In this document: positions 15,401 through 22,396 of the stretch, piece by piece
How positions within the stretch are numbered: position 1 is the stretch's first letter
Layout of the letters: every line of letters starts with the position of its first letter
Translations under genes and position numbers: made by a program
The notes under the pieces: generated by a model
The model's database searches: none
The model's input: the letters and a program-made list of their open reading frames with translations, nothing else
What the model was told of the DNA's origin: nothing
DNA from: a virus
Strand: one strand, 5' to 3'
IMG/VR virus record: IMGVR_UViG_3300028041_000101
Span: 1 to 26,099 of that record
Length of the DNA stretch: 26,099 nt

Positions 15401-16372
15401 ATCGCGAACGCGACCGTAGAGATGGCGGGCCTGCGCGACAAGGTGCAACCCGAGTTCGAGCGCCTGGGGCAGTTTGCCGCGGCCGCATTCGCCGGCGCGA
15501 TCCGTAACGGCATGACTGCCATGGAGGCGTTCTCGAGTCTGTCGCCGACGTTCGACGCGCTGTCCCGCGGCGTCAACGAGTTCGGGCTGCAGGGCACCGA
15601 GACGATCGGCAGGCTCCTGGGCATCAGGGACGTGATCACTGCGAACGAACACGCCTTCGCAGCGATCGCCGCGAACACGCAGATGATGTCCGCCTTCGGC
15701 CAGGCCGGCATCATGACGCGCGACCTGTTCGAGGCGTTCGGCGCCGATGTTGCCGCGCAACTGCAGAAGATCGCCGCTGGCGGCGGCGATATGGCGCAGG
15801 CGATGGCGCTCAGCCAGCCGGTGCTTCAGCAGCTCTGGGAGGCGCAGCAGAAGTACGGCGCCGTCACGGACGAATCGACGGCCGCGATGCTGCGCCAGGC
15901 CGAAGAGCAGGGTCTCGTCGGCGCGCACATGAAGAGCGTCAACGAAAAGATCCTGGATGTCCTGCTCGCGATCGGCGATGCGTTCGGCGCGAAGATCCCC
16001 GATAGCCTGCGGACCTTCCAGGGCGCCGCGGAGACCGCCGCTCGGAGCGTCGAGCGGACGTTCCAGAACATGCAGTTGCCGGAGGTGTCGATCCCGATCA
16101 GGTTTACAGGCGGCGGTGGCTCGCTCGAGTTCGGTGGCGGCAGCTACGAGCTGCCGGAGCCGCGGACGCAGCTCGCGAAGGGCGGCATCGTCCGTCGGCC
16201 GACCGTCGCGCTCATCGGCGAGCGTGGGCCCGAGGCAGTCGTGCCGCTCGATCGCTATGACGAGCGCGGTGGACGGTCAACGGCGGCGCGACAGGTCAAC
16301 TTGGTGGCGCCGGACGGCCGCACCCTCTGGAGCTGGATGCTCGAGCAGGCGGACGCGGAGGGCCTCGCGTAG
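12413..16372 (+). CDS. Tail tape measure protein
   Basis: A 1319-residue protein with a GTG start at 12413. It sets tail length and is ejected ahead of DNA. Residues 1-330 match TP901-1-type tape measures (KAAIDFESSFAGVRKTVDATE, LTTNLSTDQAA-like segments, MNEPAIMGIGAAFSSVGVEAEAGG). A hydrophobic region lies at about 385-490 (AIVGLGVAIGPGLWLLGG and others) that could insert in the host membrane. A Gly-rich glycine-zipper-like stretch lies at about 800-880 and charged coiled-coil at 885-1020. The C-terminus has the conserved GGIVRRPTVALIGERGPEAV (about 1256-1275). By the lambda rule of about 0.15 nm per residue, the tail would be near 200 nm. Confidence 0.95.
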   Translation: MPSVLAALKVVIGGDISQFEKSMKQAERAADRSGRRLQEIGSKLMPVSAALALMGGASLKAAIDFESSFAGVRKTVDATEGEFAKLAQGFRDLAKTIPVNVNELNKIGEAAGQLGIKKENILGFTETIAALGVTTNLSTDQAATSLARLANITGLPQTQFSNLGSSIVALGNNFATTESEITEFGLRIAGSATLAKMNEPAIMGIGAAFSSVGVEAEAGGTAVQKVLNEMVGATAKGGKELEKFAAVAGMTAKEFQELFARDSAEAFTRFVEGLGKSGDKAVVVLDKLGLSDQRLVRAFTSVANAGDLMRRAIDTSTTAFAENTALQKEAEQRYKTTASQMTLLKNNVQDAAISFGQAFLPVANATIQAIRPMAGVLGDIGQKFQQLPQPIQATAGAIVGLGVAIGPGLWLLGGMQKAWAGVIGIFRFMPTLASGVSVAFVALARTLGIGTIGMTSAAGASTLLKGVMAALGPVVAAAGAAFAGWKLGGWIGEVTGATDWVGRLSAKLGEMIGLLPKGAAAQYDASRAAARHRESIQGVTSALDEQTAAMRRQLSGEDLAERLKSLENAYRSLTPEQQKSADTMNRTGEQAYYLQQAGAKLTPELQVLADAFAKTLTSAGSLPAGLAGAGDAADEFAKKLKALNERLLGVDVVGEAKLWAAAMKDPKVAAEVLANQTFRNEFVAALDAVIARFGSLKAKGLEALGAIHARAASTMTGLVFSRDERRQIESSFRGIEPRNDAQLVTTIDPRRGRVPFVPIPYGMTDEEFLGGRRSIWPAPRNDAIGVKGFLQSGFGSFKDFGAQLSGTVMSALTGGGNLGKSLGGLLGGGVGKSLVGSFTDKFAASKIGGLLGSVIPGLGNILGSVGGSLVSKLFGGLFGAKKKKEAKETTTARDQFFDQVGGLEKLKTMAESVDFSLSKMLSTKKPQEFKAEVDKLNAALEDKKKRWEGIQLAIEGVNARSAALLGPFERLREQLGGWKSELGGAEGSEAEGLAEKIANATVEMAGLRDKVQPEFERLGQFAAAAFAGAIRNGMTAMEAFSSLSPTFDALSRGVNEFGLQGTETIGRLLGIRDVITANEHAFAAIAANTQMMSAFGQAGIMTRDLFEAFGADVAAQLQKIAAGGGDMAQAMALSQPVLQQLWEAQQKYGAVTDESTAAMLRQAEEQGLVGAHMKSVNEKILDVLLAIGDAFGAKIPDSLRTFQGAAETAARSVERTFQNMQLPEVSIPIRFTGGGGSLEFGGGSYELPEPRTQLAKGGIVRRPTVALIGERGPEAVVPLDRYDERGGRSTAARQVNLVAPDGRTLWSWMLEQADAEGLA

Positions 16373-18094
16373 ATGGCCGTGTACGTCATCACCCGCACGC
16401 GCGGCGGTGTCGGCGCATCGAAGGAGATCCAGCCCGACTTTTCCATCGCGGAGGCCGCTAATGGCCGGAACCGCCTGGAGTGCGCGGCAGTCTCTGTGGA
16501 CGGTTCTGACCGCTGGGAGCTCGATGACGAGATCGGGCTGACGGAGGATGGCGTCACGATCTTCGGCGGGATCCTGGACGTGCCCGTCGAGTCCGGCGTG
16601 GGCGGCTTTACGGGTTCTGCCGCGATCTCGCAGCGGCTGTCCTTCGTTGACTTCAACGTCTACCCCTCTCGGATCACCGTCGGCACTGATACTGATCGGC
16701 CGTCCGAGACGCTGCGGGCGAGGCTCGCGTGGATTGCCGGGCTGATGTCGGCGCAGGGAGTCAGCGCCACCGTCTATGTCAACGGCAGCACGGTGACGGC
16801 GGGGCCGATGCTCGTGGCAGCGTCCTATTCGGCGGACCGCTACCTGCTCGACGTGCTGAACGAGACGATGGCGCTCGCGAGCGGCACCGGCGCGACGTCA
16901 TGGGTGTGGGAGGTGGATTACACGAAGGTGCTGCGTGCGATCGAAGCCGGCACGTCCGCGGCGCCGTTCAACCTGGCTGACGGTGACGGCCAGGTGCTCG
17001 GGGACATCGTCGTCGAATCGTCGCGGCCGTCTGATTACGCGAACTACGTCATCCTGCTTGGCGGGCAGGGCACGCACGATGCGTCCGACAGCTTCACGGG
17101 TGACGGGGTCACGTCCAGCTTCACGCTCACCTACACGCTGTCCGCGACCTACGGGTACGTGACGGTGAATGGTGTGCAGGAAACGCTGGCGGTTCAGGGG
17201 ACGGGCTTCGATTCCGCTGTGTACTGGCTCTATTACGCGAGCGACAACACGATTCGCCGTGTGCCTGGCGCCGGGCCGCCGGCGGCTGGCGCCGCGATCA
17301 GCATCACCTACGTCGGGCAGTTCCCTGTTCGTGTGCTGGCCGACGGCGGAGTCGCAGCGGCGAACCGCGTCCAGCGCGTCTATCAGGAGCCGGAGGTGTT
17401 CGACAAGGCTGTGATGCAGGCGTTGGCGGATTCGTATCTCACGCGGGATATGCAATCGCCGAAGGTTGTGCGGTTCTCGTGTGCCTACGAGAAGACCGGC
17501 CTGCATCCGGGCCAGACGCTGACGATCACGAGTCCGAAGCGGAACCTGTCGGGAACGTTTCTGATTACCGACGTGCGGATCGCGCATGTTGCGGGGTCGC
17601 TGGTCCAGCGGCATGTCGTCGCGGTCGGCACGACGCGCTTGCCGCGCACCCTGCGAGAGAGATTCCGGCAGGCGTTTGCCGGACGGACGGGCGCCGCGAG
17701 CGCCAGCAGTGTGACGGTGGTCACGGGTGGCACCTTTCTGTCTTCGCCCGTGTTTCTCGGCGGATCGGATCGGACGTTTGTGGCGAAGAATCCGTCCGCC
17801 TGGGTGCGCGTGCCGAACGCGACTCCCTACGTCGCTCCGGCCAACTTGAGCGTCACGCTGCGGGCGATGGTGGCGGCCCGCACGGCAGGCGTAACCGTCG
17901 CGGTGCGCCTCTACGACGCGACGTCTCTCGCGGTGGCGTTCGCCTCGGCGCCGAAGGCGATCGCCGTCGCTGGTGAGCCGGAGGAGGTGACGGCCTCCGG
18001 CAGCCTCACGAGCGGACACAAGTATTTCCTCGAGATGTTGAGCGGCACCAACGGCGAAGGCGTGGCGGCCCTCGGCCACCTGGAGAGCGCGTGA
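16373..18094 (+). CDS. Tail tip / baseplate hub protein
   Basis: A 573-residue beta-rich protein starting directly after the tape measure stop. Its N-terminus (IAEAANGRNRLECAAV, then ELDDEIGLTEDGVTIFGGIL, 50-69) resembles the hub (gp27-like) domains of siphophage tail tips. Residues about 238-318 look like an inserted beta domain (FTGDGVTSSFTLTYTL through AAISITYVGQFPV). The segment HPGQTLTITSPKRNLSGTFL (about 381-400) closes the hub ring. Residues 455-573 form a jelly-roll-like domain after a linker. The protein would cap the tube and carry the fibre. Only one hub gene lies between the tape measure and fibre genes. Confidence 0.75.
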   Translation: MAVYVITRTRGGVGASKEIQPDFSIAEAANGRNRLECAAVSVDGSDRWELDDEIGLTEDGVTIFGGILDVPVESGVGGFTGSAAISQRLSFVDFNVYPSRITVGTDTDRPSETLRARLAWIAGLMSAQGVSATVYVNGSTVTAGPMLVAASYSADRYLLDVLNETMALASGTGATSWVWEVDYTKVLRAIEAGTSAAPFNLADGDGQVLGDIVVESSRPSDYANYVILLGGQGTHDASDSFTGDGVTSSFTLTYTLSATYGYVTVNGVQETLAVQGTGFDSAVYWLYYASDNTIRRVPGAGPPAAGAAISITYVGQFPVRVLADGGVAAANRVQRVYQEPEVFDKAVMQALADSYLTRDMQSPKVVRFSCAYEKTGLHPGQTLTITSPKRNLSGTFLITDVRIAHVAGSLVQRHVVAVGTTRLPRTLRERFRQAFAGRTGAASASSVTVVTGGTFLSSPVFLGGSDRTFVAKNPSAWVRVPNATPYVAPANLSVTLRAMVAARTAGVTVAVRLYDATSLAVAFASAPKAIAVAGEPEEVTASGSLTSGHKYFLEMLSGTNGEGVAALGHLESA

Positions 18095-20757
18095 TGTGGC
18101 GAACCTTGGTTTCGGTGGCTCTGATGGTGCTCGGTCTCGCGCTTCCGACGGCGGCGCAGGACGAGCAGTTGGTCAGCAAGCTCTATCTGACCTCCTGGAG
18201 TGGCGCGACCATCACGAGCGCCAGCGGGGCACCGAGTGCGAGTGAGCCGAACGGCAGCCTCTATCTCCGCACGGACACCGGGCAGTGGTATCAGCGCATC
18301 GGGGGCGCGTGGGTGACGCTGACCGATGCGAGCGGGAAGATCCCCGCGCTGTCCTCGACCTACTTCGCCTCACTCTCCGGGGCGAATCTGACCTCGCTCC
18401 CGGCTGGGCAGCTCACGGGGACGATCGCCAGCGGCGTGCGATTCGCCGACGGCTCGGCGGCTGGCCCGAGTATCTCATTCGCGAATGCTCCGACCGTCGG
18501 GTTCTACCTCTCGAGCAATGTGATTCATGTCGCTCATGCCGGCACGCGCATCGCCCGGTTCGCCGGCAGCACGAACGCGGCGAGTTGGCTGATGGGGCCG
18601 GCGGACGCGACGTACGTGCGACTCGGGAACGACGTGGGTCTCGCCAACGGCAACTCGAGTCGCAACGTGTTTCTCAACCCGAGTGGGGGCGGGGGTGTCC
18701 ACGTCGTGGGCAGCAACCCGTTCGGATGGGCGCCCAGCGAAACGAGCAGCCTCGCCGGTATGACACTTCAACTGTGGTCGCCTGCGAGCGATGTGCTCGA
18801 GCAACGGCGCGGCGCGAATCCGCAGACGTGGCGACTCGCCAAGACTCACACGAACGCCTCGAATTATGAGCGGCTCACCGTCTTCAGTGACGCGGGCGGC
18901 TACTACATCGGCACGGAGTGGGCCGGCACCGGAGAGGATCGCGCTCTCCGTATCGGCACGCGGAACGGCAGCGGAGGCTGGTTGTTCGCTGCGACGACGA
19001 ACGATCTGAGCGGCTCTGGCAACATCAGCACGAGCGGCACCGTGACGCTGGGCGGCGTCGCCTCGCATCTTATCCCGACGACCACGGACACCTACGACCT
19101 CGGCCGCCACGACCGCTACTGGGACGAGGCGTTCATCAGCACGCTCAACTCCGTCGTCTACCGCGAGAGCACGCAGCTCCTGTTTGGTGGCTACAGCACC
19201 GTCGGCCGGCAGGCGGGGAGCTTCGCAGCAGACGTGTCGAGCGCGGCGACGACGATCAACTTCGCCCAGACGATGACGCCGGGACACTGGGTCCAGGTCC
19301 GCGCGCATGACACTGCTGGTGCCGTGAAGGTGGAATACCTCACCGTCGGCTCGCTCGTCTCCGGGACGACCTACAACGTCACGCGCGATCTCGCCGGCGC
19401 GCACGGGACCGATCCCGCGTGGGCGGCTGGGACGCCGTTCCTCGTCCTCGGCACGGAGGGCGACGGGCGCATCGACCTGCTGGCCTACGACGGAAAACCG
19501 CGCATCGCCTTCGTCCAGCAGGGCGCGACGTTCAACGCTCAGCACGACCGCTGCGTCATTGGCAATCTGAACGGCTACTACTCCTACGCGTCGGACATCT
19601 ACGGTCTCGCCTGCGGCGACGCTGCGGCCGCCAACGTGACGACGGACCCGACCAACGGTTTCCGCGTGCGGCACGGGACGACCGAGCGGATCAAGCTGGC
19701 AGCGGACGGCAGCGGCTTCCTCGCCAACAGCAACATCGCCTGGAACGCAGCGGGCGCGCTGACGATCACCGGGGACGCCACGATCGGCGGCTGGTCGATC
19801 GGCGCGTCGTCGATCACCGGCGGCAACGCCACGTTGGCGAGCTCCGGCAACCTCACGCTCGGCACGAGCGATGACGTGCTGCGCGCCTCGGCCGACGACG
19901 CGACCTACCGCCTGTGGATTGGAGCCGCCACCGCGGCGATCGCGCCGTTCCGGGTGACGAAGGCCGGTGGCGTCACCATGGCCGGCGCGACGATCACGGG
20001 CTCTGACATCACGCTCGGGACAGCGGCGAGTTACCTGTCGAGCAATGCGCTGAAGTTCGCACGGCCATCGAATTACACCGGCGTGTTCGACCTCTATTCG
20101 GTCGCCGGATCCGGCCTCGCGGATCTGTATTTGGAGAACGACCTCGCGCCGGCGTTCGGCACGTCGCAAGGCCGGATCATCCTGCGCGCGCGCAGCTACA
20201 GCGTGGGCCCCACGCCCTCGAACTGGGCCTCGCTCACGCTCACGAGCCTGTCGAGCAACACCGTCTCCGCCGCGCAGCTCGTGGCCGATCAGATCGCGCT
20301 CACGGGTGCGACGAGCATCAGCGGCGCGTTCTCGACGTCAGGCGCGATCACGGAGCGGAACCGCGCGACGCCGCTCGGCGAATGGCAATCGGTCGCGTAC
20401 AGCAGCGGCCACTTTTCGGCGTCCTCAGGGTCGTGGACGGTGGAGAGTGCCGACCAGGAGGTGCTCGGCTACACGCTCGTCGGCAAAACCCTGACGGTGA
20501 CGTATCGGCTCACGTCGACCAGCGTGAGCGCGACGCCTGGCGCGTTGCGGGTGGCGATCCCCGGTGGCTTCACGGCCGCCCGCAGCACGCTCGTGCCCAT
20601 CGGCTACGCGGCGGACGCAGGCACGATCGTGGACGCGTATGCGTCGGTGGGCAGCGGGGGCACGAACATTGTGTTCAACAAGCGTAACGCCGCGAACTGG
20701 TCGACCGCGACCAACAGCACCGACGTGATCGGGCAGATCACGTTCGAGATTCAGTGA
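18094..20757 (+). CDS. Tail fibre-like protein with Sec signal peptide
   Basis: An 887-residue fibre-type protein. After the N-terminus comes GSLYLRTDTGQWYQRIGGAW (about 52-71), typical of phage fibres. A module at about 540-660 has GGWSIGASSITGG, RLWIGAATAA and PFRVTKAGG, and a terminal beta-sandwich (about 752-887) has LGEWQSVAYSSGHF, EVLGYTLVGKTLTVTY and LRVAIPGGF, like C-terminal receptor-binding heads. Unusually, residues 1-21 read as a Sec signal peptide (MWRTLVSVALMVLGLALPTA, predicted cut between A21 and Q22). The ATG at 18094 overlaps the hub stop. A GTG at 18091 is also in frame. The role is adhesion; receptor unknown. Confidence 0.8.
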   Translation: MWRTLVSVALMVLGLALPTAAQDEQLVSKLYLTSWSGATITSASGAPSASEPNGSLYLRTDTGQWYQRIGGAWVTLTDASGKIPALSSTYFASLSGANLTSLPAGQLTGTIASGVRFADGSAAGPSISFANAPTVGFYLSSNVIHVAHAGTRIARFAGSTNAASWLMGPADATYVRLGNDVGLANGNSSRNVFLNPSGGGGVHVVGSNPFGWAPSETSSLAGMTLQLWSPASDVLEQRRGANPQTWRLAKTHTNASNYERLTVFSDAGGYYIGTEWAGTGEDRALRIGTRNGSGGWLFAATTNDLSGSGNISTSGTVTLGGVASHLIPTTTDTYDLGRHDRYWDEAFISTLNSVVYRESTQLLFGGYSTVGRQAGSFAADVSSAATTINFAQTMTPGHWVQVRAHDTAGAVKVEYLTVGSLVSGTTYNVTRDLAGAHGTDPAWAAGTPFLVLGTEGDGRIDLLAYDGKPRIAFVQQGATFNAQHDRCVIGNLNGYYSYASDIYGLACGDAAAANVTTDPTNGFRVRHGTTERIKLAADGSGFLANSNIAWNAAGALTITGDATIGGWSIGASSITGGNATLASSGNLTLGTSDDVLRASADDATYRLWIGAATAAIAPFRVTKAGGVTMAGATITGSDITLGTAASYLSSNALKFARPSNYTGVFDLYSVAGSGLADLYLENDLAPAFGTSQGRIILRARSYSVGPTPSNWASLTLTSLSSNTVSAAQLVADQIALTGATSISGAFSTSGAITERNRATPLGEWQSVAYSSGHFSASSGSWTVESADQEVLGYTLVGKTLTVTYRLTSTSVSATPGALRVAIPGGFTAARSTLVPIGYAADAGTIVDAYASVGSGGTNIVFNKRNAANWSTATNSTDVIGQITFEIQ

Positions 20758-20765
20758 GAGGACCC

Positions 20766-21050
20766 ATGGAGATCACGATCGTCGGCACCAACCCACTCAC
20801 CGTCCAGATGGCCTTTGCGCCGAAGGAGCAGCGCGCCCTCGCGTTTGCCGCGCAGGAGGCGAGCCGGACGGAGGGCCGCGCGATCACGCCGCGCGAGCAC
20901 CTCGAGGGGCGGATCAACGAGTACGTCCAGGCCATGTTGCGCCGTTACCAGGAGCGTCTCACGAACGCGCTGCTCGAGCGGTTCCACGACGCGACGCCCG
21001 AACAGCAGGCGGCGGCGATACAGGCCGTCGGCGGCGAGATTCCGCAGTAG
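20766..21050 (+). CDS. Small tail-associated protein of unknown function
   Basis: A 94-residue protein at the ATG at 20766 with GAGAGG just upstream. A GTG at 20754 is in frame and overlaps the fibre stop. The N-terminal strand MEITIVGTNPLTVQMAF leads to helices with LAFAAQEASRTEGRAITPREHLEGRINEYV-type composition (about 25-54), YQERLTNALLERF (about 62-74) and an acidic end. It looks like a small alpha-helical phage protein found after fibre genes. No family named. It could be a fibre chaperone or tail accessory; this is inference from position. Confidence 0.65.
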   Translation: MEITIVGTNPLTVQMAFAPKEQRALAFAAQEASRTEGRAITPREHLEGRINEYVQAMLRRYQERLTNALLERFHDATPEQQAAAIQAVGGEIPQ

Positions 21051-21060
21051 GGGAGAGGAC

Positions 21061-21369
21061 ATGAAGCTCGTGACGTTCGCACTCATCACCCTCGTCGCCC
21101 TGGCGATCGCGGCGCCGCTCATCGCGCAGGACGCGCCGAGGACGGAAGACGCACCCGTGCTGTCCGTCGAGCAGAGGCAGGCCGTGACGATCCTCGCGCA
21201 GTCGATGGAGATCGCGCAGCTCCGTGCCCAGCAGGCCCAGCGCGACTTCGACCAGGCGCGCGAGCAGCTCGGGAAGCTCCTGCAGTCGCTCGAGCGCGAG
21301 GGGTTCGCGCTTGACCTCCAGACGATGACGTATGTGAAGAAGCCGGAGGCTGGCAAGCCGCCGAAGTGA
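21061..21369 (+). CDS. Small secreted coiled-coil protein
   Basis: A 102-residue protein preceded by GGGGAGAGG at 21051-21059. Residues 1-22 form a Sec signal peptide (LVTFALITLVALAIAAPLIA) with a predicted cut at A22, before QDAP, the same A|QD junction as the fibre protein. Residues about 42-82 form an amphipathic, Gln-rich helix (QRQAVTILAQSMEIAQLRAQ, then REQLGKLLQSLER), giving a periplasmic coiled coil. The Lys-rich end is unstructured. It could be a spanin-like lysis protein, but there is no lipobox and the inner-membrane anchor would be removed by cleavage. Otherwise unknown. Confidence 0.65.
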   Translation: MKLVTFALITLVALAIAAPLIAQDAPRTEDAPVLSVEQRQAVTILAQSMEIAQLRAQQAQRDFDQAREQLGKLLQSLEREGFALDLQTMTYVKKPEAGKPPK

Positions 21370-21379
21370 TCTTCTGACC

Positions 21380-21463
21380 CTCCGTCACAGCCTTGGCGGG
21401 CTGCGGCCCCTGCACTGACCCGGTGCAGGTGTTCATCGGGCGCCACCCGGTGAACCGACGGAG
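21380..21463 (+). ncRNA. Cloverleaf-shaped structured RNA (not a canonical tRNA)
   Basis: Four helices can form at once. The closing stem is CTCCGTC (21380-21386) with GACGGAG (21457-21463). Hairpin 1 is CAGCC (21388-21392) with GGCTG (21399-21403). Hairpin 2 is CCTGCAC (21409-21415) with GTGCAGG (21423-21429) and a 7-base loop. Hairpin 3 is GTTCATCGGG (21431-21440) with CCCGGTGAAC (21446-21455), 10 bp with one G-U pair. The result is a four-way junction of 84 bases. It lacks U33, a TTCRA loop and CCA spacing, so it is not an ordinary tRNA. The closing stem includes GGAG, a Shine-Dalgarno for the mini-frame at 21472. Folding is by eye. Confidence 0.5.
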
Positions 21464-21471
21464 ATGACCAC

Positions 21472-21522
21472 ATGGGTGTGGGGATCAAGGGCTCCCTGCT
21501 GATCGCCGGTGAAGTCCGGTGA
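21472..21522 (+). CDS. Possible 16-codon leader peptide
   Basis: An ATG at 21472 opens a 16-residue frame (MGVGIKGSLLIAGEVR) ending in TGA at 21520-21522. GGAG at 21460-21463 lies eight bases upstream and forms part of the closing stem of the cloverleaf. The frame covers the 5' arm of the terminator (21486-21495), so a ribosome translating it would block terminator folding. It looks like an attenuator leader rather than a functional protein. Such short frames also arise by chance, and the case rests on its placement. Confidence 0.3.
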   Translation: MGVGIKGSLLIAGEVR

Positions 21523-21547
21523 CGGCGGCGGAGCCCTTGTCTTTTTC
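21486..21547 (+). terminator. Intrinsic terminator between structural and lysis genes
   Basis: CAAGGGCTCC (21486-21495) and GGAGCCCTTG (21530-21539) form a perfect 10-bp stem, followed by TCTTTTTC at 21540-21547. The 34-base apical region can form an inner stem, CGCCG (21504-21508) with CGGCG (21523-21527). This is the only strong hairpin plus T-run in the window, and it lies before the lysis genes. No promoter boxes are visible between it and the next ATG at 21576, so downstream genes appear to need readthrough or antitermination. Confidence 0.8.
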
Positions 21548-21575
21548 GACGTGACGAAAACGGAGAGGAGCGCGA

Positions 21576-21869
21576 ATGCAGCTCACACCGACAGAGATTC
21601 TGAGTTTCGCGCTACCGGTTGTCGCGTTCATCGCGTGGCTCACGCGATTGGAGGCTCGCATGAATTGGTTCGAGGCGCAGCGAAAGGCGGATCTCCAGCT
21701 CGCCGAGGCGCAGCGCACGGCCGACAACGCGCTCGCCGACCAGCGGATGGCCGCCATCGACGAGAAGCTCGACGACATCCGCGAGGCCATGAAGGGGCTG
21801 GAAGGGTTGAAGGTGAAGGTCGATCGCATCAGCTCGTTCATCAGCGGGCAGGCGGCGGGGAGCGTGTGA
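21576..21869 (+). CDS. Single-span membrane coiled-coil protein, possible holin or lysis factor
   Basis: A 97-residue protein with GAGGAG at 21565-21570. One N-terminal membrane segment (about 8-24, ILSFALPVVAFIAWL) precedes a long, charged, heptad-like helix (25-90, MNWFEAQRKADLQLAEAQRT and DEKLDDIREAMKGLEGLKVK). The stop overlaps the transglycosylase ATG (TGATG), so the two are coupled. A small membrane protein coupled to an endolysin is usually a holin or holin regulator. The large cytoplasmic or periplasmic coiled coil would also fit an inner-membrane spanin. Topology cannot be set from sequence alone. Confidence 0.72.
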   Translation: MQLTPTEILSFALPVVAFIAWLTRLEARMNWFEAQRKADLQLAEAQRTADNALADQRMAAIDEKLDDIREAMKGLEGLKVKVDRISSFISGQAAGSV

Positions 21870-22396
21870 TGAGCGTTCGTCCGCTCATCGAAGCGGTCGC
21901 GCGGGGGGCGGGGCTCGATCCAGATCTCGTCGATGCGGTCGTCCGCAAGGAGTCCAGTGGCGTCACATGGGCCTGGAACCCGGAGCCGCACTACCGCTTC
22001 TTGTGGGACGTGAAGCAGCAGAAACCCTTCCGCCGCCTGACCCCGGAGGAGATCAAGTCCGAAACGCCGCCGGCGGACTTCCCGTGCCTTGCTGGGGATC
22101 GTGACCAGGAGTGGTGGGCGCAGCAGGCGTCGTGGGGACTCATGCAGGTGATGGGCGGCGTGGCCCGCGAGCAAGGGTTCCGCGGCGGCTACATCAACCA
22201 ACTCCACGATCCCGAGGTGGGGCTCTTCTACGGCGTGCGCGTGCTGCGCGCGCTGATCCTGTGGGCGGACGGCAATCTGCACCAGGCGCTCGCCGCCTAT
22301 AACGGCGGCCGCGGAGGCTGGACGGCGGAGCAGCCACAGCGATACGCGACCAGTGTGCTGCAGATCCTCGAGCGGATCCGAAAGGAGCGCCGATGA
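21869..22396 (+). CDS. Lytic transglycosylase (SLT-type endolysin)
   Basis: A 175-residue enzyme expected to cleave the MurNAc-GlcNAc bond of peptidoglycan. The catalytic Glu is E28 in VVRKESSG. The second motif ASWGLMQVMGGVARE (87-101) and the third, AAYNGGRGGW (142-151), are the standard order of soluble lytic transglycosylases. Both termini lie close to the catalytic core. There is no signal peptide or membrane segment, so export needs a holin, most simply the protein encoded upstream. An insert at 40-80 with KPFRRLTPEEIKSETPP is longer than in minimal enzymes. It could be a tail-associated murein hydrolase, but its lysis neighbours favour an endolysin. Confidence 0.88.
   Translation: MSVRPLIEAVARGAGLDPDLVDAVVRKESSGVTWAWNPEPHYRFLWDVKQQKPFRRLTPEEIKSETPPADFPCLAGDRDQEWWAQQASWGLMQVMGGVAREQGFRGGYINQLHDPEVGLFYGVRVLRALILWADGNLHQALAAYNGGRGGWTAEQPQRYATSVLQILERIRKERR

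Noticed and set aside
1-16372. Gene transfer agent cluster instead of a phage
   Set aside because: The head gene order is similar, but a P27-type small terminase, a long tape measure and a full lysis cassette are present, and the typical agent tail-tip set is absent.
21380-21463. Canonical tRNA
   Set aside because: The shape is cloverleaf-like but there is no U33, no T-loop consensus, the third arm has 10 bp, and no CCA-compatible end follows.
21500-21540. Cobalamin-type riboswitch core (GGTGAAGTCCGG resembles part of it)
   Set aside because: The required CCCCGC and GCCACTG boxes are absent, and the element is far shorter than the aptamer.
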